Shown in pieces: positions 1-7,807 of a stretch of 21,977 bases of DNA. Below the pieces are notes generated by a model, which was not told the DNA's origin, searched no databases, and saw only the letters and a list, made by a program, of their open reading frames with translations. Numbering within the stretch: position 1 is the stretch's first letter; each line of letters begins with the position of its first letter. The translations under genes and the position numbers were made by a program. Source of the stretch: Oscillospiraceae bacterium (GTDB taxonomy: Bacteria > Bacillota > Clostridia > Oscillospirales > Acutalibacteraceae). The stretch covers positions 5,619-27,595 of the forward strand of contig DNGF01000143.1 of NCBI GenBank assembly GCA_003486665.1, read 5' to 3'.

Positions 1-47
1 CCCGTTGCAGGCATCACTCTTGTAAAATAAGATCAAACAAAAAATCA

Positions 48-74
48 AGGGGCAGTTCATTTTGAACTGCCCCT
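48..74 (-). terminator. Intrinsic terminator after yfcE
   Basis: A perfect 11-bp stem (GGGGCAGTTCA at 49-59 with TGAACTGCCCC at 63-73, extended by an A-T pair) has a 3-nt loop. On the minus strand it is followed by a T-rich stretch (complement of caaacaaaaaatca, 35-48), so it is best read as the terminator of the LysR-yfcE operon. It may also stop a plus-strand gene entering from the left, but the plus-strand T-run is poor. Confidence 0.8.
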
Positions 75-101
75 CTTGCTATTTATCTGTCCGAGCGTGC
101 A

Positions 102-653
102 TCACTTCTGCTTTAAATCGCAGCTATTATAAATTTCACCGTCAAAATCATTCCAGGTGAACAAACCGCCCTCAAGCAGCATATACCCGTGTCGGCTGTT
201 TTCCTTCGGAATTGAAACAGATCCGGGATTCATGTAAATATAGCTTTCATGCTCAACGCATTTCGGCACATGGGTGTGACCGTGCAAAAGAATATCCCCG
301 AATTTCATCGGCGGCAAATGATCCTCATTGTAAACATGACCGTGCGTTAAATAAACCATTGATTTTCCGAGATCGAGCAAGGCATAATCCGCAAGAACTG
401 GGAACTTCAGCACCATCTGATCCACTTCTGCTTCGCAATTTCCTCTTACACAAAGGATTTCATCCTTCATTCCGTTAAGCATCTCAATTACCTTTTTCGG
501 GTTATACTCTTCCGGCAGATCATTTCTCGGCCCGTGATACAGTATGTCGCCGAGAAGGATCAGTCTGTCCGCCTTTTCTTCTTTATATTTTTCAACAAGT
601 CTGCGGCACCAATAAGCACTGCCGTGAATGTCCGATGCAATCATCCATTTCAT
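102..653 (-). CDS. yfcE: YfcE/MJ0936-type metallophosphodiesterase
   Basis: This 183-aa protein is almost exactly the length of E. coli YfcE (184 aa) and is collinear with it. Visible calcineurin-like motifs are D8-x-H10 (SDIHG), G35-D36, G71-N72 (RGNC, followed by EVDQM), H104 (THGH) and G125-H126-T127-H128, which together form the two-metal site. MNPGSVSIPK near 141-150 is a YfcE signature. Family members hydrolyse phosphodiesters such as bis-pNPP in vitro with Mn2+; the physiological substrate is unknown. There is no signal peptide, so it should be cytoplasmic. The ATG lies 3 bp after the stop of the upstream LysR gene and its ribosome site (GGAGAGGAG, about 661-669) lies inside that gene, so the two are co-transcribed. 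Family assignment is secure; substrate is open. Confidence 0.93.
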   Translation of the reverse strand: MKWMIASDIHGSAYWCRRLVEKYKEEKADRLILLGDILYHGPRNDLPEEYNPKKVIEMLNGMKDEILCVRGNCEAEVDQMVLKFPVLADYALLDLGKSMVYLTHGHVYNEDHLPPMKFGDILLHGHTHVPKCVEHESYIYMNPGSVSIPKENSRHGYMLLEGGLFTWNDFDGEIYNSCDLKQK

Positions 654-656
654 GCC

Positions 657-1592
657 TTATATCTCCTCTCCGAATGTTCGTCTTTTTGATTTAACCAATT
701 CCTCGATAAACATATTGTCAATCTCGGAAAGAGTATAGTCCTTGCGATGAATGAGAACATCCTTATAAACTCTCTTGTTATCAATACAATACTTCTGAAC
801 CAGACCGTAACGGTCAAGCAAGGTTTGCGGAATCGGTGATGACCACATAAAGGTTTCGTGATTCTCGGCAAGCAATTCAAATTGACTTGCGCGCTCAAAA
901 ATCAGGATTTTTCTGTCCGAATTATCGGGAAGCTCTTCTTTTTTTACCTCCGAGAACGGAAGCGACGGCACATATGGGTCAGCATGGGCAATCATAACGA
1001 GATTGCGAAGGTCGTCATAAGTAACCTCGTCTTTTTTTGCAAGCGGGCTGTCCTTATGAAAAAGAAGCTTGTAGCGGAACTCGGTTATCAACTCATATTC
1101 CAACCCTTTTTCATCCATCATGTTTTTATAATATTTATCAAAGCTTTCGGCATAGCGGACTATTCCGAGTTTGAACTCATCATTGAGCAAATTTTTTATC
1201 GCGCGCAAAGCATTGGTTTCCTTATAAAACAGCTCCGCTTCGGTACCTTTTTCAATCAGCTTTGAAAACTTCGCAAACGCATCGGCAATGTAGCTTGCCC
1301 TCGGCACCGAAATTGAAAACTGGGTTTTGGCTGTATGATCGCCGCTGAACATATTCTCAATCGCGTCTACCTGCTTCAGCACGGTTTTTGCATATCGTAC
1401 AAAAACCTCCCCGTCCGGAGTTGGGAACATTCCCTTTGCGCTTCTTTCAAACAGCGCAACACCGAGGCTTGCTTCAAGATCCTTTACGGCACGGCTGAGC
1501 GCCGACTGACCTACAAAAAGCTTTTCGGCAGCCTTGTTAATTGACTTTGTTTCCGCTATTTCAACGGCATATTTCATGTGTAAAAGGTTCAT
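657..1592 (-). CDS. LysR-family transcriptional regulator
   Basis: This is a 311-aa protein of normal LysR length. Residues 1-60 form the winged helix-turn-helix, with the typical KSINKAAEKLFVGQSALSRA pattern at about 16-35 followed by LE..LG..LFER. The remainder (about 90-300) fits the periplasmic-binding-protein-like effector domain. The start ATG has GGAGG about 11 nt upstream. It is the first gene of a two-gene minus-strand operon with yfcE and is transcribed divergently from recA. LysR regulators usually control a divergent or downstream gene and themselves in response to a small ligand; here yfcE is the nearest candidate target, since recA has its own LexA control. The ligand cannot be inferred from sequence. 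Confidence 0.93.
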   Translation of the reverse strand: MNLLHMKYAVEIAETKSINKAAEKLFVGQSALSRAVKDLEASLGVALFERSAKGMFPTPDGEVFVRYAKTVLKQVDAIENMFSGDHTAKTQFSISVPRASYIADAFAKFSKLIEKGTEAELFYKETNALRAIKNLLNDEFKLGIVRYAESFDKYYKNMMDEKGLEYELITEFRYKLLFHKDSPLAKKDEVTYDDLRNLVMIAHADPYVPSLPFSEVKKEELPDNSDRKILIFERASQFELLAENHETFMWSSPIPQTLLDRYGLVQKYCIDNKRVYKDVLIHRKDYTLSEIDNMFIEELVKSKRRTFGEEI

Positions 1593-1624
1593 GCTTCAAC
1601 CTCCGTTTTCATTGCATATTTTAT

Positions 1625-1652
1625 AGTATATCATAAAAAGCGCTTTTTTCAA
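1625..1652 (-). promoter_or_regulatory. Sigma-A-type promoter of the LysR-yfcE operon
   Basis: On the minus strand, TTGAAA (1647-1652) and TATACT (1625-1630) are separated by 16 bp and lie about 35-60 bp upstream of the LysR start codon. A tandem 20-bp repeat begins immediately upstream of the -35 element, so autoregulation through it is plausible. Confidence 0.6.
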
Positions 1653-1655
1653 TAG

Positions 1656-1698
1656 AAAGAGCGGGAAAGAAGTAAAAAGAGCGGGAAAGAAGTAAAAA
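1656..1698. repeat. Tandem 20-bp direct repeat upstream of the LysR promoter
   Basis: The unit aaagagcgggaaagaagtaa occurs twice back to back (1656-1675 and 1676-1695) with three further matching bases, giving 2.15 copies of period 20. It sits directly upstream of the -35 of the LysR promoter. A 20-bp period puts equivalent bases on nearly the same helix face, so an operator is possible, but it lacks the T-N11-A dyad typical of LysR boxes. It could also be a slippage duplication. Confidence 0.75.
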
Positions 1699-1834
1699 TC
1701 GCAGCAAAATACTTTCAATAAAGCGGCATCAATGATATATGTGCCACAAAAGCATTATATATAACATCGTCTGGCTTTCCAATATTCAACTTTTTTCGAT
1801 GCAATAAAAATTTTCCGAAATTATTCAAAAGATA

Positions 1835-1863
1835 TTGCATTTTTTGTTATTTTATAGTATAAT
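1835..1863 (+). promoter_or_regulatory. recA promoter
   Basis: TTGCAT (1835-1840) and TATAAT (1858-1863) are separated by exactly 17 bp, a near-consensus housekeeping promoter. The start of transcription should fall near 1870, on the edge of the LexA box. The -35 is the right arm of a perfect 8-bp inverted repeat, ATGCAATA (1799-1806) with TATTGCAT (1833-1840), which may be coincidental in this A/T-rich region. The rest of the 1593-1906 gap shows only the LysR promoter and its tandem repeat. Confidence 0.85.
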
Positions 1864-1872
1864 ATGATTTGT

Positions 1873-1886
1873 CGAACATTTGTACG
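1873..1886 (+). promoter_or_regulatory. LexA (SOS) box of recA
   Basis: CGAACATTTGTACG matches the Gram-positive LexA/DinR operator CGAAC-N4-GTTCG with one mismatch in the right half-site (GTACG). It begins 10 bp after the -10 element, overlapping the start of transcription, where bound LexA would block RNA polymerase. DNA-damage induction of recA and the genes behind it is the expected result. Confidence 0.85.
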
Positions 1887-1906
1887 GATACGGAGTGTGA
1901 TTTTAA

Positions 1907-3028
1907 ATGGCTGATAAACAAAAAGCTCTTGAAACAGCTATCGCTCAGCTTGAAAAACAATACGGAAAAGGAACAGTCATGCGTTTGGGACAGAACGTTG
2001 CCATGAACGTTGAGGCTATCTCAACAGGCTCCATGGCTCTTGACGCCGCAACAGGAATCGGCGGACTTCCCAAGGGCAGAATTGTTGAAATATACGGACC
2101 GGAGTCCTCAGGTAAGACTACGCTTGCCCTGCACGCAGTTGCCGAGGCTCAAAAAGCAGGCGGTGAAGCAGCCTTCATTGACGCCGAACACGCACTTGAC
2201 CCGGTCTATGCCGCAAATCTCGGTGTTGATGTTGATTCGCTCCTTGTTTCCCAGCCGGATAACGGCGAACAGGCTCTTGAAATTGCCGAGGCTCTTGTTC
2301 GTTCGGGCGCAATCGACATTGTTGTTGTGGACTCGGTTGCCGCGCTTGTTCCCCGTTCGGAGATTGAGGGCGAAATGGGTGATTCGCACGTCGGTCAGCA
2401 CGCAAGACTTATGTCGCAGGCTCTCAGAAAGCTTGCAGGCGCAATCAATAAATCAAATACAATTATAATATTTATAAACCAGCTCCGTGAAAAAATCGGA
2501 GTTATGTACGGCAATCCCGAAACAACCACAGGCGGACGTGCGCTCAAGTTCTACGCTTCCATGCGTATGGATGTCAGAAAGGCGGAAACCATTAAAGGAG
2601 CAAACGGCGAATTTGTAGGTTCCAGAACCAGAGTTAAAATTGTTAAAAACAAGGTTGCTCCCCCGTTCAAGGAAGCCGAATTTGACATCATCTACGGCGA
2701 GGGTATATCCAAAGTCGGTGAGCTTCTTGACATTGCTGTTGCGATGGATGTTATTCACAAGAGCGGCGCATGGTTCTCTTACGGCGATTCACGTCTGGGA
2801 CAGGGTCGTGAAAACGTTAAGGAGCTTTTGAAAAACGATCAGGCTCTTTATGAAGAGGTTAAGTCCAAGGTCTATGCAGACAAAGAAAAAATGCTTCAGG
2901 CTTGCAAATCCGGCGTATCCAAAAAAGGCGGAAAAGGAAAGGCTTCCGCTAAAGCCTCCGCAGATGAAGCGCCGGCAGAGAATATGTCTGCCAAGGCTAA
3001 GCTTGACATAGCTGTTGATGACGAATAA
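1907..3028 (+). CDS. recA: Recombinase RecA
   Basis: This 373-aa protein is full length. It polymerises on single-stranded DNA, catalyses strand exchange and stimulates LexA self-cleavage. Walker A GPESSGKT is at 64-71, the Walker B aspartate at 142 (VVVDS), and the DNA-binding loop 2 ([20 protein letters not shown]) at 191-210. The C-terminal tail after about residue 335 is rich in Lys and Ala and ends acidic (VDDE), longer and more Ala/Lys-rich than the E. coli tail. No intein interrupts it. ATG 1907 has GGAG about 11 nt upstream. The gene is preceded by a strong promoter and a LexA box, and its stop overlaps the recX start. Confidence 0.99.
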   Translation: MADKQKALETAIAQLEKQYGKGTVMRLGQNVAMNVEAISTGSMALDAATGIGGLPKGRIVEIYGPESSGKTTLALHAVAEAQKAGGEAAFIDAEHALDPVYAANLGVDVDSLLVSQPDNGEQALEIAEALVRSGAIDIVVVDSVAALVPRSEIEGEMGDSHVGQHARLMSQALRKLAGAINKSNTIIIFINQLREKIGVMYGNPETTTGGRALKFYASMRMDVRKAETIKGANGEFVGSRTRVKIVKNKVAPPFKEAEFDIIYGEGISKVGELLDIAVAMDVIHKSGAWFSYGDSRLGQGRENVKELLKNDQALYEEVKSKVYADKEKMLQACKSGVSKKGGKGKASAKASADEAPAENMSAKAKLDIAVDDE

Positions 3029-3660
3029 TGAAAATCACAGCTAAGAGCGGACGCAAGGACAAAATTCATATATATATTGACGGAGAGTATCTTCTGACGG
3101 TTGACGAGATTTTCTGGTTTTCCTGCGGATATGTTTCCGGCGATGAAATAAACCGAGAGGAGCTTACCGCCTTTGAGGAGGCGGCAGGCTCTCGACGTGC
3201 TTTTAACAGCGCGCTGAACAGTCTTGACTACCGCGACCATTCGGAAAAGGAAATCAGAGCAAAGCTGTTACGCAAGCACGATGCTGAGTATGTTGACGAA
3301 GCTGTTGAAAAGCTGATTGAGCTTGACCTTGTCAATGACGAACGTTATGCCGAAAACTATGCACGCGAACTTTTTGAACGTAAAAAATTCGGCAAAATGC
3401 GTATCAAGGCGGAGCTTCGCGCAAAAGGAATTTCCGCAGAAACGGCAAATTCTGCCGTTGAAGCTCTTTTTGAGGATGAAGAACCCGATAATATTCAAAG
3501 AATAGTTGATATTATCGGCAAAAGATATTATAATAGGATGAATGATGAAGTCGGACGAAAAAAAGTTTTTTCCGCCCTGCAAAGAATGGGATATTCCTTT
3601 TCGGATATCCGTGAAGCTATGAGCGAATTCTCCGACGATGAATACTATGAGGATTACTAA
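3028..3660 (+). CDS. recX: Regulatory protein RecX
   Basis: This 210-aa protein modulates RecA by binding within the RecA filament and limiting its activity. It consists of repeated three-helix units; the diagnostic stretch SLDYRDHSEKEIRAKLLRK is at about 64-82, followed by a NDERYAENYARE motif near 103-114 and RIKAELRAKGI near 125-135. The start codon shares one base with the recA stop (TAATG), which implies translational coupling and a fixed RecX:RecA supply under the same LexA control. The N-terminal roughly 55 residues form the beta-rich extension common in Firmicute RecX proteins. The C-terminus is strongly acidic (SDDEYYEDY). Confidence 0.95.
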   Translation: MKITAKSGRKDKIHIYIDGEYLLTVDEIFWFSCGYVSGDEINREELTAFEEAAGSRRAFNSALNSLDYRDHSEKEIRAKLLRKHDAEYVDEAVEKLIELDLVNDERYAENYARELFERKKFGKMRIKAELRAKGISAETANSAVEALFEDEEPDNIQRIVDIIGKRYYNRMNDEVGRKKVFSALQRMGYSFSDIREAMSEFSDDEYYEDY

Positions 3661-3671
3661 AAGGTGATTTT

Positions 3672-5006
3672 ATGAACTACAAGGTTGGTATGATTTCTCT
3701 CGGCTGCCCGAAAAATCAGGTTGATGCCGAGCATATGCTTGCTCTCATGGATGCAGAGGGTTGGGAAATTGTTGATTACGTTGACGGATGTGATGTCGTT
3801 ATAGTCAACACCTGCGGCTTCATTGACGATGCAAAAAAAGAAGCTATCGAAAACATTCTTGATATGGTCGAGCTGAAAAAGGAAGGCGTTATCGGTAAAA
3901 TTATCGTTACGGGCTGTCTTGCACAGAGATATAAGGAAGAAATCGTCAAGGAAATTCCCGAAGTTGATGCCGTTATCGGTATCGGTGCCAACGGTGATAT
4001 AATAAAGACCGTTGAGGAGGTCATGTCCGGCGTTGACACAATCGAGAACTATCCGCCGCAGTGTGAGCTTCCTCTTGAGGGTCAGCGAATCCTTACCACT
4101 CCGCAGTATTGGGCATACCTCAAAATCGGAGAAGGATGTTCAAATCGCTGCACCTACTGCACTATTCCCTCAATCAGGGGAAATATGCGCAGCCGCAGTA
4201 TGGAAAATATTATTGACGAAGCAACGCAGCTTGCCGAACTCGGCGTTAAGGAGCTGATACTTATTGCTCAGGATACGACAAGCTACGGACTCGACCTGTA
4301 CGGCGAACTCAAGCTTCCCGAACTTCTCAACGAGCTTTGCAAAATCGAATCTATCGAGTGGATAAGACTTCTTTACTGCTACCCCGACAGAATAACGGAT
4401 GAGCTTATCGAAACCATGAAGAATCAGAACAAGGTGGTTAATTATATTGACCTTCCTCTTCAGCACGCGGACGATAAAATTCTCAAAGCGATGAACCGCA
4501 GGGGCGACCAGGCTCTTATTCGCAGCGTTATCTCAAAGCTCAGAACCAAAATTCCGGATGTGGTTATCAGAACAACATTTATTGTCGGCTTCCCCGGAGA
4601 GGGTGAAAAAGAGTTTGAAACGCTTGCCGAGTTTGTTAACGAAATCGAGTTTGACCGCCTCGGTGTGTTTACTTTTTCACCTCAGGAGGGTACCCCGGCT
4701 TTTGATATGGACAATCAGGTTGACGAGGACGTTAAGACTCGCCGCGGCGAAATCATAATGCAGGATCAGTACAGCATTATGGAAGAGAAGAATAACGAGA
4801 AGATCGGCAAAATCTACAAGGTTGTTGTTGAGGACTATGACGGATATTCCGACAGCTACACGGGCAGAACTTATATGGATGCTCCGGAGATTGACGGACT
4901 CGTTAAGTTCACATCGCAAAAGGATCTTGAAATCGGCGACTTTGTCAATGTCGAAATTTTTGATATAGAGGACTATGACCTCATCGGCGAAGCAACGTTT
5001 CAATAA
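3672..5006 (+). CDS. rimO: Ribosomal protein S12 methylthiotransferase RimO
   Basis: This 444-aa radical-SAM enzyme adds a methylthio group to the conserved aspartate of ribosomal protein S12. The N-terminal UPF0004 domain has its three cluster cysteines at C12 (SLGCPKNQVD), C48 (NTCGF) and C82 (TGCLAQRY). The radical-SAM cluster motif CSNRCTYC gives C156, C160 and C163. The C-terminal TRAM domain covers about 375-444. SLGCPKNQVD and the QYWAYLKI/GEGC context favour RimO over the tRNA enzyme MiaB. The ribosome site AAAGGTG overlaps the recX stop, leaving an 11-bp gap, so the gene belongs to the recA operon. rimO-pgsA pairing is common in Firmicutes. Confidence 0.97.
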   Translation: MNYKVGMISLGCPKNQVDAEHMLALMDAEGWEIVDYVDGCDVVIVNTCGFIDDAKKEAIENILDMVELKKEGVIGKIIVTGCLAQRYKEEIVKEIPEVDAVIGIGANGDIIKTVEEVMSGVDTIENYPPQCELPLEGQRILTTPQYWAYLKIGEGCSNRCTYCTIPSIRGNMRSRSMENIIDEATQLAELGVKELILIAQDTTSYGLDLYGELKLPELLNELCKIESIEWIRLLYCYPDRITDELIETMKNQNKVVNYIDLPLQHADDKILKAMNRRGDQALIRSVISKLRTKIPDVVIRTTFIVGFPGEGEKEFETLAEFVNEIEFDRLGVFTFSPQEGTPAFDMDNQVDEDVKTRRGEIIMQDQYSIMEEKNNEKIGKIYKVVVEDYDGYSDSYTGRTYMDAPEIDGLVKFTSQKDLEIGDFVNVEIFDIEDYDLIGEATFQ

Positions 5007-5039
5007 ACTACTCACAGCAAATTAAGGTACGGTATTAAA

Positions 5040-5597
5040 ATGAATTTACCTAACAAAATCACTCTCGGCAGAATGTTTATCGCTCCGATTTTTCTTGCGA
5101 TATATCTTGCCGGTATTGAACATAAATTTCTTGTTTCCGCAATTATTTTCGCGCTCGGAGCAATAACGGACGCGCTGGACGGCAGAATTGCCAGAAAAAA
5201 TCACATCGTTACCAATTTCGGCAAGCTGCTTGATCCGATCGCCGATAAAATGCTTGTAACGGCAGGTCTTCTTGCATTCATGAAAGACGGTCTTTGCAGC
5301 ATATGGATAGTGATGGTGATTCTCACCCGCGATTTTGCAATTACATCGCTGAGAATGATCGCAGCAGCGCAAAACGTTGTTATTCCGGCAAATATCGGCG
5401 GCAAAATCAAAACCGTTCTGCAAATGGTTTCATTTATTGCCGTCATGCTCATGTGTGAAATTTCCGCGGCATTTTCGCTTGATTTTAATATGAATCTGAT
5501 ATCAAACATCATGCTTGGAATTACCGCGATCGTATCCGTTATATCCGGCATTGTATATATCGCGGACGGCTGGAAAATAATTAACTTTAAAGAGTAA
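5040..5597 (+). CDS. pgsA: CDP-diacylglycerol-glycerol-3-phosphate 3-phosphatidyltransferase
   Basis: This 185-aa integral membrane enzyme transfers a phosphatidyl group from CDP-diacylglycerol to glycerol-3-phosphate, the committed step to phosphatidylglycerol and cardiolipin. The CDP-alcohol phosphotransferase signature D-x2-DG-x2-AR-x8-G-x3-D-x3-D is complete: D44, D47, G48, A51, R52, G61, D65 and D69. Several hydrophobic segments flank it (about 10-25, 30-45, 72-95, 115-140 and 150-180). Length and the N-terminal NLPNKITLGRM match PgsA. The gap after rimO is 33 bp with no promoter or terminator visible. In many Firmicutes pgsA is followed by cinA and then recA; here recA precedes it and cinA is absent. 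Confidence 0.95.
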   Translation: MNLPNKITLGRMFIAPIFLAIYLAGIEHKFLVSAIIFALGAITDALDGRIARKNHIVTNFGKLLDPIADKMLVTAGLLAFMKDGLCSIWIVMVILTRDFAITSLRMIAAAQNVVIPANIGGKIKTVLQMVSFIAVMLMCEISAAFSLDFNMNLISNIMLGITAIVSVISGIVYIADGWKIINFKE

Positions 5598-5636
5598 GCA
5601 ATTTTATAACAAAACTTAAAGAACGAAGGTGTTTTT

Positions 5637-6473
5637 ATGGTTGTTTCTTCTGCAAGGCTCATGAAACGAGCCGAAAAAGAGAATTACGCTATTCCGGCAT
5701 TTAACATTGATAATCTTGAATCGGCAATGGCGGTTTCGGAGATTATGCACGAGATGCGAACTCCGGTAATCGTTCAGATGATTCCGAGAACGCTCAATTA
5801 CGGCGGAGTTGCAATTTATCCCGCCATGATGCGTGAGCTTATGGCTGACTGTCCGGTTGATTATGCTCTGCATCTTGACCACGGCAGCAGTTTAAGTCTT
5901 GCCAAAAAGTGCATAGCCGGAGGCTTTTCATCCGTTATGTTTGACGGAAGCCTCATGCCCTTTGAAGACAACGTGAAGTTCACAAAGGAAGTCACTGATT
6001 TCGCCCTCCCGATGGATGTTTCCGTTGAAGGCGAGCTTGGCACGATCGGCGGCAAGGAAGAGGGCGATACCGATCTTGAAGCAAGCTATACAAAGGTCAG
6101 CGAAGCCGAAGAATTTGTCAGAAGAACGAACGTAAGCACATTGGCAATCGGCGTCGGTACAGCTCACGGCGTATACAAGGGAATGCCGCACATCAACGTT
6201 GAGCGCATTAAGGAAATTCATGCTGCAATCGACACCCCGCTTGTTCTCCACGGCGCGTCAGGACTTTCCGATGAGGTTCTCAAGGACTGCATTGCCGCAG
6301 GTATCACAAAAATTAACTTTGCAACAGAGCTTCGCCAGGCATATACCAACGGAATCAAGGCTGAATTCGCAAAGGATCCCGATGTTTTCGACCCGAAGGT
6401 TTATATGAGAGGCGCAATTGATAATATAAAGGAAGTCCTTAGGCACAAAATTAATATTTGCTATAATATCTGA
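5637..6473 (+). CDS. Class II ketose-bisphosphate aldolase, GatY/KbaY-like
   Basis: This 278-aa zinc-dependent aldolase cleaves ketose 1,6-bisphosphates to DHAP and an aldehyde phosphate. HLDHG (79-83) supplies the catalytic D81 and zinc ligand H82; VEGELG carries E131 and E133; GTAHG gives H177 and LHGASG gives H205. The C-terminal KINFATELR (about 225-233) and the ending MRGAIDNIKEVLRHKIN resemble tagatose-bisphosphate aldolases (GatY/KbaY: KVNVATEL, MRVGMDAMKEVVRNKIN) more than Bacillus FbaA (KINVNTEN). Fructose-bisphosphate, tagatose-bisphosphate or another DHAP-forming substrate remains possible. A GAAGGTG ribosome site precedes the ATG. The gap after pgsA is 39 bp and a PI-PLC-like gene follows after 13 bp. 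No sugar kinase or transporter is nearby. Confidence 0.9.
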   Translation: MVVSSARLMKRAEKENYAIPAFNIDNLESAMAVSEIMHEMRTPVIVQMIPRTLNYGGVAIYPAMMRELMADCPVDYALHLDHGSSLSLAKKCIAGGFSSVMFDGSLMPFEDNVKFTKEVTDFALPMDVSVEGELGTIGGKEEGDTDLEASYTKVSEAEEFVRRTNVSTLAIGVGTAHGVYKGMPHINVERIKEIHAAIDTPLVLHGASGLSDEVLKDCIAAGITKINFATELRQAYTNGIKAEFAKDPDVFDPKVYMRGAIDNIKEVLRHKINICYNI

Positions 6474-6480
6474 GGAAGTG
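6473..6480 (+). promoter_or_regulatory. Ribosome binding site fixing the PI-PLC-like start
   Basis: AGGAAGTG overlaps the aldolase stop codon and lies 6 nt before ATG 6487. An in-frame GTG at 6478 would sit inside this ribosome site, so ATG 6487 is the better start. Confidence 0.7.
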
Positions 6481-6486
6481 AAAGAA

Positions 6487-7389
6487 ATGATTTATTCCGA
6501 ATGGATGTCATATATTAAAGACGATGTTAAGCTTTGCAACGTTGTCATGCCCAGCGCACACAACGCAGGCAGCTTCAAGATGAAGCCTATCGCCTGCTGT
6601 CAGGACGGGGATCTCTCTCAGCAATTTGATTACGGTATCCGTCATTTTTGCGTTCGTATTGATACGGACAAAAACGGACAAATCGTTTTCTGCCACGGCA
6701 TTACAAAGGGCTTGCCTTTTGAACCGGAAATGAAAAAATTCCGCGAGGTAATGGACGCGCATCCGAGCGAGTTCTTTATTCTCGATCTCAGAGAATACCA
6801 GCCTCAGAAGCTCGGACCGTTTAACCTCAGCTTCCATGCCGACCCTAAAAAGGTTGATGAAATTCTTGAAAGGACAATCGAACCGTCAAAATACGCATTT
6901 ACCGATTTTGAAAATATCGGCGATGTTACAATGGGCGATATGAGAAAATCGGGTAAGCGTTACATAATGATAAATTACTGTGAGGAATACAAATACAGTG
7001 TCAACTGTCCTCACATTCTTCCTTGGGAGAAGAAACGTCACGGCAAGCACGCTCATGAATTTGTTACCGAAGCAACCGACTTTTTCGACACGAACGACAC
7101 AAGCGGTTTTTACTGGTTCCAGACTCAGCAGACGCCGAATCTCGGAACAGATATCGGTGTTGTCTTTCCGAGAAAGCTTGATAAAGCCTTACGCTGGCAC
7201 TTCAAGGCGCTTATTAACACAATAGCCAACACGCCGAGATACCTTGCGCGCGCAAACATAATCGCCGGTGATTTTATGACCGAGGATTTCTTTAAAGTCA
7301 GGGAAATTCTTAATCTTAACCTGAACAAAAACAATGTCATTGAAAGTAAGCGTGACGAATACAAGCAAAGGCTGAAAACCTGCACATAA
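6487..7389 (+). CDS. PI-PLC X-domain-like phosphodiesterase, no signal peptide
   Basis: This protein is 300 aa from ATG 6487 (303 aa if GTG 6478 is used). The bacterial phosphatidylinositol-specific phospholipase C fold is indicated by MPSAHNAGS, giving the general-base H25; by GIRHFCVRID (about 51-60), matching the usual G-[IV]-R-x-x-D-[IV]-R segment; by FCHG, giving the second catalytic H70; and by FILDLREYQ about 30 residues later. Family enzymes cleave phosphatidylinositol or GPI to diacylglycerol and a cyclic inositol phosphate. Two points are odd. The Asp of the usual D-x-R is Cys here (C-V-R), and there is no signal peptide although most bacterial PI-PLCs are secreted. It ends the recA-to-aldolase gene run. 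Catalytic activity and substrate are uncertain. Confidence 0.8.
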   Translation: MIYSEWMSYIKDDVKLCNVVMPSAHNAGSFKMKPIACCQDGDLSQQFDYGIRHFCVRIDTDKNGQIVFCHGITKGLPFEPEMKKFREVMDAHPSEFFILDLREYQPQKLGPFNLSFHADPKKVDEILERTIEPSKYAFTDFENIGDVTMGDMRKSGKRYIMINYCEEYKYSVNCPHILPWEKKRHGKHAHEFVTEATDFFDTNDTSGFYWFQTQQTPNLGTDIGVVFPRKLDKALRWHFKALINTIANTPRYLARANIIAGDFMTEDFFKVREILNLNLNKNNVIESKRDEYKQRLKTCT

Positions 7390-7398
7390 AAGCTACAA

Positions 7399-7429
7399 AC
7401 CGGACTGCCGATTAATTCGACAGTCCGGT
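7399..7429. terminator. Bidirectional hairpin between convergent genes
   Basis: ACCGGACTG (7399-7407) pairs with CAGTCCGGT (7421-7429), extended inward by a C-G/G-C pair after one mismatch. It sits in the 44-bp gap between the convergent PI-PLC-like gene and ymxH. T-runs are weak on both sides (tttt of the minus strand; aaaatta on the plus), so efficiency may be moderate. Confidence 0.65.
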
Positions 7430-7433
7430 AAAA

Positions 7434-7694
7434 TTATATTCTGCCCTTTGGGACGGTTAGTTCGCAATTAACAAGTATTGTGTCCTCGCCTATTACATCA
7501 ATATCCTCCCAGGGAATTACAATATCATCGCTTTTCCCGAACACGCCCATTATCTTTCCTTTTCCGTAAATTATAATTGAAACAAGACGTCCTGTATTAA
7601 TATCCAGCTCCACATCGTCAACATTTCCTACCCTTGTTCCATTAAGCTTACATATCACTTCTTTATTCCTAAGCTCGGCTATAGAACAACCCAT
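7434..7694 (-). CDS. YlmC/YmxH family PRC-barrel protein
   Basis: This 86-aa protein is a single PRC-barrel of the YlmC/YmxH family found in spore-forming Firmicutes. Recognisable elements are the N-terminal SIAELRNKEVI, the G-x-R-x-G-x-V-x-D-V-E-L-D turn (about 19-31), a G-rich central loop with FGKSDDIVIPW (about 52-62) and IGEDTILV (68-75). Its function is unknown; it is listed as sporulation-associated mainly by phylogenetic distribution. GGAGAG lies about 11 nt before the start. It is transcribed against its neighbours, convergent with the PI-PLC-like gene and divergent from the ceramidase gene. A possible minus-strand promoter (-10 TACAAT at 7742-7747) would overlap the -35 of the ceramidase promoter, but its -35 is weak. 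Confidence 0.88.
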   Translation of the reverse strand: MGCSIAELRNKEVICKLNGTRVGNVDDVELDINTGRLVSIIIYGKGKIMGVFGKSDDIVIPWEDIDVIGEDTILVNCELTVPKGRI

Positions 7695-7742
7695 ACAAAA
7701 ATCAGCTCTCCTTTTCGGTAATTTTTCACAATGCTGTTTGTA

Positions 7743-7771
7743 TTGTAAAAAAACCTATTTTGTGATAAAAT
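7743..7771 (+). promoter_or_regulatory. Promoter of the ceramidase-alkaline phosphatase unit
   Basis: TTGTAA (7743-7748) and TAAAAT (7766-7771) are spaced by 17 bp and lie 37 bp before the start codon, which has an AAAGGTG ribosome site. This is the only promoter candidate seen before the alkaline phosphatase gene. Confidence 0.6.
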
Positions 7772-7807
7772 TATATCTGTAAATTTTATTCAGAAAGGTG
7801 ATATATT

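Noticed and set aside
1..30. Possible C-terminus of a plus-strand gene (nine codons then TAA).
   Set aside because: Nine residues (PVAGITLVK) are too few to show coding; another frame also ends at 25. The hairpin at 48-74 fits convergent genes but does not prove one.
1799..1840. 8-bp inverted repeat ATGCAATA/TATTGCAT around the recA -35 as an operator.
   Set aside because: The 26-nt spacer and A/T-rich context make chance likely, and LexA control is already explained by the box at 1873-1886.
6478..6486. GTG start for the PI-PLC-like protein.
   Set aside because: The GTG overlaps the AGGAAGTG ribosome site, leaving no spacing; ATG 6487 is better placed.
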